Part shown: positions 31,145 through 43,377 of the stretch, one piece after another | Layout of the letters: the number at the start of each line of letters is the position of its first letter | Numbering within the stretch: position 1 is the first letter of the stretch | Assembly: GCF_026262505.1 (NCBI RefSeq) | Contig: NC_067206.1 | Span: 36,967,896 to 37,031,895, forward strand | Source of the DNA: Trichomonas vaginalis G3 | Taxonomy: Eukaryota > Parabasalia > Trichomonadida > Trichomonadidae | DNA: 64,000 nt | Direction: 5' to 3' | Program-made: the position numbers and the translations under genes | Notes under the pieces: model-generated | What the model saw: the letters and a program-made list of their open reading frames with translations, nothing else | Told to the model about the DNA's origin: nothing | The model's database searches: none

Positions 31145-32940
31145 ATGATTAAACAACAGCAACCACAACAACTTAAGGCACAAAGCACCCAGGTCCCTCA
31201 GACCATTACATACGCCATATATGCATATAATTCAAAGACGGCAGAACAAACGCAAAGGTTGAAATATGGAGATTTGGAGATAATATTGAAAAATGACCAT
31301 TTCGAATTCGTTTGCAAAGGTGGTGCAGTGATATCAAATATAAAAGAAATTTTATTTATGAATTCAAAAATTAAAGGAATAACGGATGATATAACATCAA
31401 TTCCACCAGAAGAACAGAGATATTACGCATTAAATGCATTTCCTAAAGTTTTGAAGATTGGAAGATTTAATTTAAATGAGGAATTCATAAAAGGTTTCCT
31501 AAATGACATAATGGAGAAAGCAGATAAGGAATATGTGGATGAAAAAGATAATGAAATTAAAGAAATGGTTAAATGGTATCATGAATGGACATCAAAGATT
31601 TTAAAAACTAAAGCTGATACAGGATGGGTTTCAGGATGTTTAGACCTTAAAGCGGATAAAACATATGTTAATGATGAGTTAGGGAAGAAAGCAGATAAGG
31701 AATATGTGGATAGTGAGTTAGGGAAGAGGACAGATAAGGAATATGTGGATGAAAAAGATAATGAAATTAAAGAAATGGTTAAATGGTATCATGAATGGAC
31801 ATCAAAGATTTTAAAAACTAAAGCTGATACAGGATGGGTTTCAGGATGTTTTAGACCTTAAAGCGGATAAAACATATGTTAATGATGAGTTAGGGAAGAA
31901 AGCAGATAAGGAATATGTGTAACGAAATATACCAAAGTTTGATAGGAACAAAAATATTGAAACTATTGTTGGCGACTTTTCTGTCAATGAAGAAAATAAA
32001 TATTTTAGATGGGAGTTTGTACACTCCTTAAGAAATGGTATACGGTATAAACTCATTCCGAAAAATAACAATGAAATGTATGTAAGTTATAAAAAGAATG
32101 ATGACACACAAGTTAAAGTTCCATTAGACAACAACTGTTACTTAAACTTATATGGAGACGAACAAAAGAAATATTTAAGAGTTTATGAAATGGCAGATAT
32201 GACATTGCCTGACCCAGCTCCAGCACCATATTATTATGACTATGGAGATGATCAGAACACCACATGTAGATGAACAAAAGTTAACATTATATTTAGATTA
32301 TTATAGATATAAAAGATATAATGCAATAGAAAAAACGAGAATAGTATATTATTATACAGATGACAGAAATAAATATTATAGTCAAGATTTTACCTACCCT
32401 GAAAACATAAGATTATATTATAAAAAATATTCTGACACAAACCAGAAGAAACCTGAAATAGTTACACTATATTTTAAGTTCAAAAGAGACAATCCTATAA
32501 TATTCATATGTTTGATTTAATGAACCCAGTAGGTTCTATTTATACATCTATGGATGCAAGAGGTCCTCAAGTAATGTTTGGTGTTGGTGCATGGGAACAA
32601 ATAGTTGACAGGTTTTTGTATTGTGCAAACTCTTCAAAGGAAACAGGGGGAAGTAAAACGATTTCAGGTGAAAATTTACCTGCACATAGTCACTACATAG
32701 ATTTAAGCACATCTCAAGCAGGTTGGCATAAGCATAGATATTGGATTGGTCAGGAATGACAAAAGGTAAAGGATATGATGTTAAAGACGACGTTAAGTTT
32801 GCCATAAATTGTTACTGGAGTGACACTCAGGGAGAAGGAAACCATACACATTTCGTTTCAGGATATACACAAACAACGGACAAAGTAAAGAATACATGCC
32901 GCCATTTATGACTGTATTCGCATGGTATAGAGTTCAATGA
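31145..32940 (+). pseudogene. Polinton B fibre gene, broken
   Basis: The N-terminal part is nearly identical to A's fibre (50354-51739), with two stalk repeats (KADKEYVD...). Then comes a middle segment absent from A (from about 31920 to 32500) and a phage tail-fibre-like tip (NPVGSIYTSMDARG, NLPAHSHY) that differs from A's tip. Broken, about five breaks. Confidence 0.7.
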
Positions 32941-33311
32941 ACACACTTAACCCAAAGGGTTTAGGCTTACCGAATGAACTAAATATATTTTATGTCTGTA
33001 ATTAATTAGGTAATGAAGTAATGGATGAACTACAGAAAAGAAGTTAAAAGCTTGGGGTCGTTTTGTACAAAAATATTGTGAGTAAATGATTTAGGTTATT
33101 CAATAATTAATTATTTTTGAAGAACTGAAGGGTCACCAGGTCACCAGGTCACAGGTCATTTAACTTCTCTGAAAAAATGAGACAACATGACATTTTGACA
33201 ACAACACAGAAAATGATTTGTCATGACTTCATCGGAATGAGTGTAAATGACCCAAAAATAAAGTTAGTTTTAAAATTATTTTATTTTTTTATTTTGTATG
33301 TAAGAACAGAA

Positions 33312-33974
33312 ATGTCAGTCGAAGCAAAACATTCACGAACAAATCTAATGGCGAAACATTCACAAAAGGCACTTATAACGGTATTGAAGTCTTACGTAGA
33401 GACAAGGATGGTTACATTAATGCACAAAGATGGCAAGAGAAGCAGGAAAGTTAAACCATTTAAACAGATTTCTCAATAGTGCTAAAATACAGGAAATTCT
33501 TGAGTTTTGGATGAACGAATACGGTGGAGCCAAAAGTGGCTCGACCTCAAAACAAGCATTTTATGAGCTTACTAAGGGTGTTATAAATGAATTCAAAGGT
33601 ATTTACATACATCCTGACCTCGTTCATTTTGTTGCTGAATGGTGCTCTGTAAAGTATGCATTTTATGTCAAAGATATTATGGACTCCATAGACAAGAAAG
33701 TTCATGAGAAATTAGATGAAGAAGAACTTGAAGATACAGTAGAGAATGCTAAACCTTGTTTGAAGAAGAAGTTGGAAAAATGTGCGAAAAACAATTAGAA
33801 CATGAACGTGAGATATGTTATGGTTATAGAGATTCTCCATACGAACTAGACCAATGGGAACAAGAAAAATTAAAGAGAGAATTTAGAGAATATGAACTCG
33901 CTAAGATAGCATTAGAAGCTGCAGAAAAGAAGTTAAAAGCTTGGGGTCGTTTTGTACAAAAATATTGTGAGTAA
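33312..33974 (+). pseudogene. Polinton B KilA-N domain gene, broken
   Basis: Copy of the gene at 49438-50121 in A; DNA-binding KilA-N family of large DNA viruses and phages. Broken, about three breaks. Confidence 0.7.
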
Positions 33975-33989
33975 ATGATTTAGGTTATT

Positions 33990-34350
33990 CAATAATTAAT
34001 TATTTTTGAAGAATTGAAGGGGTCACCAGGTCACCAGGTCACCAGGTCATTTAACTTCTCTGAAAAAATGAGACAACATGACATTTAGACAACACAGCAG
34101 GGGAAGGCAGTTATGAATTATTTTTGAAGAATTGAAGGGGTCACCAGGTCACCAGGTCACCAGGTCATTTAACTTCTCTGAAAAAATGAGACAACATGAC
34201 ATTTAGACAACACAGCAGGGGAAGGCAGTTATGAATTATTTTTGAAGAACTGAAGGGGTCACCAGGTCACCAGGTCACCAGGTCATTTAACTTCTCTGAA
34301 AAAATGAGACAACATGACATTTAGACAACATCACAGAAAATTTGATGCAG
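33990..34350. repeat. GGTCACCA repeat module, three units (Polinton B)
   Basis: Three tandem units of about 117 bp. Each holds GGTCACCAGGTCACCAGG, AACTTCTCTGAAAAAATGAG and GACAACATGACATTTAGACA. Single related units lie at 33114-33210 and, inverted, at 36750-36890. Similar modules flank the same genes in A. Confidence 0.85.
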
Positions 34351-34404
34351 TCCAAAAATAAAGTTAGTTTTAAAATTATTTTTATTTTTTTATTCCTATA
34401 TAAA

Positions 34405-36714
34405 TGACAGCAAAAACAACAACAGCAACTTTATCGTTTCTGATGAAAAAGTTATTGATTCATTAGTTGCGGAATTAGTTGTGGCAGAAACTAAAACCCT
34501 CAACGAAAGAATTGGTGAAAACATGATTGATTTACATAACTACCTCAAACATGATGGAGGAAGAGGAAGGAAAACTGGTACAGCTTTATTAGTAAATAAA
34601 ATTTCAAATTTAACGATTATAGATGTTGATATCAATAAATCGTACAATGATGAACTTAAAGAAACAGTTAGAAAAGACATTTTATCAAAACTTTCGGATA
34701 AAGATGTTATCGTTAAAACCGCATCAGGAGGTCTTCACATTTATTGCAACACTAATTTCTTCTATTCAACCTCGAACAGAATGATTAAATGTTATTCCTG
34801 CAATGATTATGATATCGACATAATGACTTCAATGGATGATTCAAAGCGTTCATTAGTAGTCATGGCTGATTCAAGAGTTCGCAAGAATGCATCAGAACCA
34901 ATCAATACATACTCATTCATTCGTGGAAGTTACGATTCAACATTAACTAGAACAGTGAATGATATATTAAATGATTTGAATATTAAGGTAAGAGTTGAAC
35001 AGAAGAGCGAAGAAATAAAGAGTATAATGAATGAAAACAAAGATGTAAACATTGACGATAAACTAGCTCAGAGCATAGTTGATGGCATCTGTGATTTTGA
35101 AGTACATAATGATGGTGGAAACATGAATTTAGAAAAAGAAATAACATTATTCACACTGTTTCAAGCTATTAATTCGTTACCTAATCATTTGATTAATGAA
35201 GCATACGATAACGTTTATAACTTCTGCAATTTAACAGAAAATGCAAAAAGTAATTTTGAAAAAGCACGTAGTAGATATGCACATTTAATGACTTCTCCAT
35301 TTGTTTTGGTGAAGATTCTAAAACTTTATCAAAAGGAATATTATGATGAATATGTTTTACCTTTATTACGTAAGCCAAAAATAACATTTGATATCAAACT
35401 TGATGACTCGTTTTTGATAACAGATATTAGACGCAAGGCTGAAAATCATCAGTATAAAAACAGTTCTGAAGTAATTGAGGATTTATCACGTGTAATTCGT
35501 TTTGTAGATTGTGGAAACAAATACTTCATTCAGAAAGATTACAACATACACGACAAAATGAATCAAATATCATTCGTTCTTCAATCAAACATGAAAGAGT
35601 CACTTAAAATGATTAAATTATTTAAAGAAGAAGGTAAAACCATAACAGCATGGGATGTACTACTAAATCAATTGTCTTCATTAACCGTTAAGGGTGTTTG
35701 CTTTAAATCTGATTCTCCAGATGTTTTCTCAACGTTTCAAGGTTATAAATACAACGTTCTCGAAAAGCCTGATTACTCAAATATTGAAATGTTTATGAAT
35801 TTCATTAAAGAAGCCATTTGTGATAATAACCTTGAAGTGTATAAATACCTTCTCGGCTGGATTGCATCAATAATTCAACATCCTGGAATCAAGAATGAAA
35901 CAGCAATTATTTTGAAAGGACTTCAGGGAACAGGTAAAAACAGATTTACAGACATTATTTCTGAACTTCTCGCCGGTTATTCATGTAAAAACATTACTGA
36001 AATAAGTGAGCTAACGGGTAATTTCAACTCAGTAGTTGAAAATAAAATGTTTCTTGTACTTAATGAACTCAAGAATGTAGGTGAAGACAGACTCGCAAAC
36101 TTCAACGCTTTGAAATCAATTATTACGGACAATGAGATTAGAATTAATGAAAAGAATCAACCCAGAAAACTGCTCAGAATGTTGCAAACTTCATTTTCGT
36201 AACTAATAACGCTTACCCTGTCAAAATTGAAGTTGGAGACAGAAGATACGTAGTTTTAAGAGTTAATGGTAAATTCAAGAGTCAATTTGATTACTTCAAG
36301 AATTTAATGGATTCATGCACAAAGGAATTTTATGATAATTTACTGACGTATTTTATGCAATATGACCTTTCATCATTTAATGTACGAATCATTCCGATGA
36401 CTGAAGCCAAACAAGATTTAATCGAGTTATCAACAAATCCTTTAGATGAATGGATAAATACACATTATGATGAATTATGTGCAGGTATGACGTGTAAAAA
36501 TGCTCTATTCTGCAAACCATCAGACATGAAAGACAAAAACTTTCAAATGAGCATTAAGGATAAATGTGAAAGGAAACAAAGAAAAATAGATGGTAAACAA
36601 ACATGGTATTATGTTTTGAAAGAAGAAATGAAAGGATTATATAAACAAATTGAACCAAACGATAATGAGGAATCATTTACTGACGATGAAATACCTGTGA
36701 ATGAAGCTTTATAA
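34405..36714 (+). pseudogene. Polinton B primase-helicase (AEP + SF3), broken
   Basis: Archaeo-eukaryotic primase-type N-terminal part (IIDVDINKS, TASGGLHIYC) and D5/SF3 helicase with Walker A GLQGTGKNRF. Broken, about two breaks. The copy in A is at 46986-49190. Confidence 0.8.
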
Positions 36715-36929
36715 AGTATGATTTGAATTTATTTTTGCATTAATCCCGCTGTGTTGTCAAAATGTCATGTTGTCTCATTTTTTCAGAGAAGTTAAATGAC
36801 CTGGTGACCTGGTGACCCCTTCAGTTCTTCAAAAATAATTCATAACTACCTTCCCATGCTGTGTTGTCAAAATGTCATGTTGTCACAAACTTTAGAACGG
36901 CATAATTTAAATTTTTATTTTTATCATAA

Positions 36930-37094
36930 ATGGATACCCCACAAGCTCAAAATTTACCACGAATCATAACAAGGGAGGAAATGATAAAAATGATGCAAGA
37001 ACATGTTAAAAATAACAAACCACTAAAATTGAGAAAATGTGGTTATGCAGTAATGATGGAAAGAGAGATGTTGTCGAAGAGGAATAAAAATTAA
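36930..37094 (+). CDS. Polinton B small gene, 54 residues
   Basis: Short frame opening MDTPQAQNLPRIITREEMIK and ending KRNKN, preceded by TTTTTATTTTTATCATAAATG, the same start context as the other Polinton genes, which is why I include it. A remnant of its 3' end is present in A near 46600. Function unknown. Confidence 0.45.
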   Translation: MDTPQAQNLPRIITREEMIKMMQEHVKNNKPLKLRKCGYAVMMEREMLSKRNKN

Positions 37095-37299
37095 ATTTGG
37101 ATTGAGTTTAAAAATTCATCTTTATTAAATTCATCTCTTCCAATCAATTTATTTATTCTATTAAATTCTTTTATTTTTGCTTCACTCAGTTTAATGATTG
37201 AACGGTAAGTTTCTAATTTTTCGATTATTTCTTTATCGTTTTCAACCTCACTGCATTGTGGCTTCTTTTTGTAATAGCATATTTTTGATTTAATTCTGT

Positions 37300-38124
37300 T
37301 TAGTTTCTTTCATATGAAACATTATTGGTATCTTCAATAATGAAACCACAATCACATAAAATTTTATAGGTTCCAATTGTTTCTTTTGATATTTTATCTA
37401 ACAAATCAAAAACTTTATCAACACCTGTACATTTATTTAAATAATAATTTGTGTAAATATCATGGTCTTCTTTCTTAATCGTATTAGTTGCATATGTTAC
37501 ATTTTTCAGTGCTTTTTTGAATTTTTCAGAATCAAGAGGAGGTGAAAGTAATATACATGAATAATCTCCATCGTCAATAAATTGTAACTTATGTTTATGA
37601 ATAAATTTTGTGCCTTCTTCTGAAAGTGTTTCATCTATTTCGCCATCTAATAAATTTTTAGTAGATTCCAAAAAGTAATTTTTATATCTTTCTTCATGAG
37701 ATTTCTGAACTGCTGATTCTGAAGCTGGGATATTCATTAAACCCTCTACTTCATTTTCAACTTCTCTTAATTCCTTAATTTTTTCATCTATTTCATCTCT
37801 TATTTTTTCCAATTTCTCAATCTCATCGTTATAATATTCATCTTGTTTAATTTTTTCTTCAAAATATTCAGGAGGTGTTTCAAGGCTCTCTGGACCATAA
37901 AGAGGAATATTTTCCTGTTTTTCAACTTTTTTGGGATATAAATATCTCATTATAGCCTTTTTAGTAATTGGTCCGTTATATTTAAATTCATTCAACAATC
38001 TGGAAAACTCTTTCACATTCTGCATATATGTTGGATAAGAACCGTCTCCAAAATTTTCTAAAATATTTTCTAGTTCTGAATTAGTGAACTTTAAAGATTT
38101 CAATGAATTAGTTGTTATACTCAT
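37300..38124 (-). CDS. Polinton B right-TIR gene, 274 residues, unknown
   Basis: Opens MSITTNSLKSLKFTNSELEN inside the TIR. Helical, charged. The middle part (EGLMNIPASES onward) is nearly identical to A's 371-residue gene (38606-39721), but the first 90 residues are diverged. Shorter than A's copy at the C-terminus. Confidence 0.6.
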   Translation of the reverse strand: MSITTNSLKSLKFTNSELENILENFGDGSYPTYMQNVKEFSRLLNEFKYNGPITKKAIMRYLYPKKVEKQENIPLYGPESLETPPEYFEEKIKQDEYYNDEIEKLEKIRDEIDEKIKELREVENEVEGLMNIPASESAVQKSHEERYKNYFLESTKNLLDGEIDETLSEEGTKFIHKHKLQFIDDGDYSCILLSPPLDSEKFKKALKNVTYATNTIKKEDHDIYTNYYLNKCTGVDKVFDLLDKISKETIGTYKILCDCGFIIEDTNNVSYERN

Positions 38125-38339
38125 TTATCATTAAATAAAAAATAAATTTAACTTAGTTTTAATTTTACGTAAGAATTCAATTTTTTAAATCTTGATTTAT
38201 TCAAAAACGTAAGAATAAAAACCGTAAGAATCATACATTTTTTACTTCATATGTTAGAAAAAATGATACAAAATCGTTCAATATTGTATGAATTCTTACG
38301 TTTACAAAAAAAGTCACACACCCCTCCACATATACTACT
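38064..38339 (-). repeat. Right TIR of Polinton B
   Basis: Mirror of 24351-24626. ATGAAA (38340-38345) follows it as the second copy of the target duplication. Confidence 0.9.
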
Positions 38340-38345
38340 ATGAAA

Positions 38346-38605
38346 GGTGTAAAGATAAAGATAAAGATAAAGTTTATTCAGTTTCATATAATAACTGGCA
38401 CACGTTAGGGATAAGAAAACATTTAGGAGATTATGGGAAATGTTCTGAATTCTTTAAATCTAGTATGTACGAGAGAGTAAAAGAAATTAGAAATAATTAT
38501 TTTCATGAATAAAAGATTCACTACCATAATGAAATAAAAAAAATTTTTAAAAAATAAACTTTAAAAATTCATGTCTTACATTTTTGAATAATTTATTTTT
38601 TTATT
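38346..38605 (+). repeat. Left TIR of Polinton A (inner part, beyond element B)
   Basis: Continues the left TIR and the split TIR gene (the gene's last part is 38346-38515, ending RVKEIRNNYFHE). Its inverted partner lies at about 58570-58835. Confidence 0.85.
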
Positions 38606-39721
38606 TTGTATGAAATGAGCGTCAAAACTAACAACATTAAAAAATTAGGATTCACAAACGAGGAAATAAAGGATATATTAGAGGAGGTAGGTTATGAAGT
38701 TAATAAATATTATTTAAGAAATTGTCAAAAATTTGCCGAGTTATTAAATGATTTAGATTATGATGGAAAAATGAATAAAGATGATGTTATAAATTTCTTA
38801 TATCCCACATCTGAAGAAGAAAAACCTAAAGAACCTGATGTTTTCCCTGAATATTATGAAGAACGGATTAAAGATGATGAATACAATGAAATTGAAAGAC
38901 TGAAAAAAATAAGAGATGAAATAGATGAAAAAATTAAGGAATTAAGAGAAGTTGAAAAATATAATGAAAATGAAGTAGAGGGTTTAATGAATATCCCAGC
39001 TTCAGAATCAGAAGTACAGAAATCTCATGAAGAAAGATATAAAAATTATGTCTCAGAATCAACACAAAATTTATTAGATGGTGAAATAGACGAAACACTT
39101 TCAGAAGAAGGTACTAAATTTATTCGTAAACATAAGTTACAATTTATTGATAATGAAGAATACCCCTGTATCCTACTTTCACCGCCTCTCGATTCTGAGA
39201 AATTCAAAAAAGCTCTTAAAAACGTGACATATGCAACTAATACGATTAAGAAAGAAGATCATGATATTTACACAATATTATATTTAAATAAATGCACATG
39301 TGTTGATAAAGTTTTTGATTTATTAGATAAAATATCAAAAGAAACCATTGGAACCTATAAAATTTTGTGTGATTGTGGTTTCATTATTGAAGATACTAAT
39401 AATGTTTCATATGAAAGAACAGCACCGAAGGAAGACGAAGTTGAAAGGTCTATACCATTCGTTATTAAGAACATAAAAGATATGAAAACTTATAAACATT
39501 ATATTTATTCATTTATTTCAGAAAAAATGGAAGCAACCCATAAAACATCTTCTCATCATTTTATAGCTATTCATACATTCCTTTTCAAAGTTGTGAAATT
39601 AAATAAGACAGGAATTAGATTTAATGTATCAGGGTACGCATTCTTGAGTAAATTAAAATGTATTCGTCACGTCGCAGATGATAAAAATTTATGTGTTCTT
39701 AATTCATTTTATGGGCTTTAA
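38606..39721 (+). CDS. Polinton A gene, 371 residues, unknown
   Basis: Helical N-terminus (MSVKTNNIKKLGFTNEEIKD; this ATG at 38615 may be the true start), a coiled coil (EIERLKKIRDEIDEKIKELR) and a C-terminal domain with a CDCGFIIEDT cysteine pair. Looks whole. Related to B's 274-residue gene. Function unknown. Confidence 0.65.
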   Translation: MYEMSVKTNNIKKLGFTNEEIKDILEEVGYEVNKYYLRNCQKFAELLNDLDYDGKMNKDDVINFLYPTSEEEKPKEPDVFPEYYEERIKDDEYNEIERLKKIRDEIDEKIKELREVEKYNENEVEGLMNIPASESEVQKSHEERYKNYVSESTQNLLDGEIDETLSEEGTKFIRKHKLQFIDNEEYPCILLSPPLDSEKFKKALKNVTYATNTIKKEDHDIYTILYLNKCTCVDKVFDLLDKISKETIGTYKILCDCGFIIEDTNNVSYERTAPKEDEVERSIPFVIKNIKDMKTYKHYIYSFISEKMEATHKTSSHHFIAIHTFLFKVVKLNKTGIRFNVSGYAFLSKLKCIRHVADDKNLCVLNSFYGL

Positions 39722-39770
39722 AAAATAAACTTTATTTTTATTTATTTTTTAATTTTTTATTCTTACATAA

Positions 39771-42700
39771 ATGAACAAAAACGGAACAGCTAAAATGAAT
39801 GATAATCAAATTAGAGCAGAAGGTAGAAGGTTATTTAAACGCTTCTATAACATTCCTGATGGTGTTAATCCTAAAACTCGTAGAAGCTATTTAAATGAAG
39901 CCATAGATGCATATGAAGGGTTTGACATTTCATCAGAAAGTGAGAGATTAGCGAGAATGTTAAATGTTAATATTGATTTCTATTATTGTGATCCTCAACC
40001 AGAAGACGTGGACATAAATAAGGTAGACTTTCCATTAGTGGAATCAATAATGATAGATCCAGAATTTGAAACAGTAAATATTTTATTAACACAGAGTCCA
40101 TGTGGAAAACTTCACGCTGACAGAATAACAGACGTTGAAGCACTCACCGGCTATAAAGTTTGTACATATTGTAAAGAAGAAGTTTATTCTATCCGTGATG
40201 ATCCAGAAAGGAAAAACCAAAGAAGATTTTTAAAGCATTGTGAGAAATGTAAAGAAAATAATGGAAGATTAATTCAAGATGTTCAATTGCAAAAGACCCA
40301 GCAACCATATGCACCACATATTACGAAACAGAAGATATATCAGTGGTTATTAGCTCATAATTTGCAGGAATATTATAAACCGACAAGATATTATATTACT
40401 TTTGACTTCGAAACATTAGAGACTAAAGAAGAATTACAACTTTCTGAGTGTGCAACTTTGAACGCTTACTTAAAACCATTCATGGTATCATCAACGGTTA
40501 AATTAAATGATAAAACATATACGAGGAATTTTTGCTTAACTTCGAGTGATTCTTTTATTTCTGATTGGATTGAGTTTTTATTTTCAACCTGTTCATTAGT
40601 TGCTAAATCAAATATTGAACAATATGAAGAATTAATGAAGCCGCAAACGGCGGGGACTTTGTCCCATACATTAAATGAAAAACAGAAGGAAGCATTTAAA
40701 GAACTTCTAGATGAGGAATTCAATAAAGTGAATATCATAGGTTTTAATTCGGGAAAGTTTGATTTAAATTTAATTCTTCGTGATTTAAACACTGCAAAAC
40801 GGAAAATAAAATCAATACTGGGTTCTTCTTCTCAATTTAAGCAAATCATTGTAAAGAAAACAAACGTTCCATATGAATTGAGATTTATTGACATCAGAAA
40901 TTATATAGCGGGTGGGACATTAGACCAATTCACTCAAGATTTCGGAAACAATAAATCACGTGTTAAATCCTTTTTCCCTTATCAATTCATCACGTGGGAA
41001 AATTACGAAGAAGAATTATATAAAGTGGAACCATTCACTCAAGATTCATTTTATTCAGCATTAACTCAAGAAACTATATCAGATAGTGATTATCAAATAT
41101 ATCTCAATGATGCTAAAAATTTTAAGAATAGATTAGAATATTTTATTCATTATTGCAATAAAGATGTTGAAATTATGATTGACCAATCGATAAAATTATT
41201 GAAGAAACATTTGTTTATAAAATTGATATGCTTCATAATCTTTCTTTATCATCGAATGCTTCAATGATTCGTTACGCTTTAGCATATAAAGACTTTAATC
41301 CTAATGAAAATATCCTGAGGAAGAGATAGAATCAAGTTTTGAATTAACGAAAAAGTATTGGAATATAAAATTGAATCATATAAGAAACAAGATGAAAAAG
41401 CAGAAAGAGATACTAAAATAATGTTTCAATGGATGATTTTCAATACTATCACGATTTAATCCTTTCATCTAAATGCAAAATGTGTGGTAAAGCGTTTACA
41501 TATGCAAATAAACCAACATTGGATAGAATCGATAATGAAAAACCGCATACCAAAGAAAATTGTCAGTTAATGTGTTGTTATTGCAATGTCGTAAAATCAA
41601 ATAAAGATGAAGATGTTCAACGTTTAAGAATCAATTTAAGAAATTATGCATTAAAAAATAATTTACCAATGACTTTAGATTCAGTTGAAGCTTATCACAT
41701 TCTCCGTAATGGAATTACTGGTGGTCTATCAAATGTTCAACATCGTGTTAATCTTACAGGAATCACGCACATTAATAAACTTTTATATAGTCCAGAAACT
41801 AAAACTGTATCAAATGAGGACACTTCCAACATCATGACTCATTTCGTTGGTGTTGATTTTAATTCATTATATCCTTCATCATTTTCATCTAATCCTCATG
41901 ATTTCATTCAATATACTGACCATAAAATGTATATGCCGGGAGGATTGAATGGTGTTATCATTTGTGATACAGCAACAAAGAAAGCAAAAGCACTGGGAAT
42001 AATTAAGAAGAAAAATACCTTATTCGTGGCTGAAGTAAAGGGTCACATTGATGAAAAATACATTAATGATTACATAAACTTTTTACCGATAATAAGAAAC
42101 TTAGATATTATCACAGATGAAAAAACAATTGGCAGTTTTATGTATAATTACATGAAATCAAACAATCTACCAGTTGACCAGAAACAGAGGAAATTAACTC
42201 AGTTAGCATCAACACACAACCAATATTCAACCATTTTCTTCTTATTATCTTTGGTATCTAATAGACAGATTTCATTTTATCATCGATGATATTCAATCAA
42301 TTTTAACATTTACGAAAAACACTTTTTAATGAATTTGCGAACGAATTTATGAACGAAAGACAAAAGGCTGAATTAGAAGGAAATAAAGGAAAAAGTTTAT
42401 TTTGCAAGATTTCACTTAATGGATCATATGGTTACGATGCAATGAATACGCAAAATTACGCAAAGACTAAAATAATGAATGCACAGAAGGCACGCGTTGC
42501 ATGTATGTCAAATAAGTTTAAAAACATAAGAGAAATAGGTGAAGATACATATCAACTGATGCTCAAAGATAGATTTTATAGCTGTGATACATGTTTACAA
42601 GAGGCATTCTTCACTTTAGATAATGCTAAATACTGGTATTTTGGTTTTCATTTATGATTTTATGTATAAATGCATGGATGTTAATCGTTTTCATTTCATT

Positions 42701-43230
42701 GAAGGTGATACTGATTCATCTTATTGGGCAATCGCTGGCGATCCAAATTTCCTAACACTCAAGCATTTCAAGCAATTGTAACCGATAAACAATTTTATGA
42801 TAAAAACATTTTCAAATTCGCACCATTTGATTTCTTCTGTTTTGATGAGAAATTTAAACCTAAATTAAAGAATAAAGCTGAAGAAAAAGCACATGAGAAG
42901 AAGTTATTGGGTTTAGCAATTGAGAAACAAGGTGATAACATGGTTGCTTTATGCCCTAAGTGTTATACATCATTCAGCGGTTCAATTGATGGAGGTGATT
43001 TTAAAAAGATTGCACAAAAAATGAAAGGTGTTAGTTTACGACAAAATAAACAATTAACACCTAAAAATTATTTGGATATAATAAATGATAAAGTGATATT
43101 TGATGGTCAGAATATTAATTTACAACTTAAAAACGGGTCAATGACTCGCTTAACAATCGGTAAGACTGCATTAACAGGAGCACACACTAAGGCTGTATGT
43201 TGTGAAAATGGATTGTATGCCATTTATTAA
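39771..43230 (+). pseudogene. Polinton A protein-primed DNA polymerase B, broken
   Basis: Exonuclease motifs (TFDFETLE, IGFNSGKFDLNL, YCNKDVEIM) and polymerase motifs (VDFNSLYPSSF, KISLNGSYGY, EGDTDSSYW) of family B are all visible, identifying the Polinton polymerase that copies linear DNA from a terminal protein. Between the exonuclease and the palm lies an HNH-like zinc segment (CKMCGKAF ... TLDRIDNEKPHT ... CCYCNVVKSN). Broken, about five breaks. The start follows TTTTTTATTCTTACATAAATG. Confidence 0.88.
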
Positions 43231-43377
43231 TACAATTTAAAATTTTATTTTAATAAAATGCCACAGAAGAGACAAAAGGAACCGTTAATGATGCGATTCA
43301 ATATGTAAATAATGGTTTTATACTATGATTCAAAGAGGTGGGCACCATTAAAACATTTATTTTATTTTTATATAAAT

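Larger units (their letters stand above)
24351..38339. mobile_element. Polinton/Maverick element B (fossil, nested in A)
   Basis: 13,989 bp inserted in the left TIR gene of A, flanked by ATGAAA at 24345-24350 and 38340-38345; the uninterrupted gene at the right end of A carries ATGAAA once. Ends begin AGTAGTATATGTGGAGGGG and form TIRs of about 276 bp. Parts left to right: small genes, capsid, ATPase, three unknown genes, 236-type gene, fibre, KilA-N, repeat modules, primase-helicase, a 54-residue gene and a 274-residue gene (-) in the right TIR. No pPolB or integrase is recognisable, so it is probably non-autonomous. Broken, about fifteen breaks. It is younger than A's insertion because it interrupts A, and its shared genes are nearly identical to A's. 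Confidence 0.92.

Noticed and set aside
33990-34350. CRISPR-like array
   Set aside because: Repeats are contiguous, with no unique spacers, in a eukaryotic mobile element; they are tandem modules.
40466-40792. Antisense frame of 108 codons within the pPolB region
   Set aside because: It is the complement of the exonuclease-domain coding sequence and has no independent features. The same holds for the many other frames opposite IFT122, RasGEF, GH29 and NMT.
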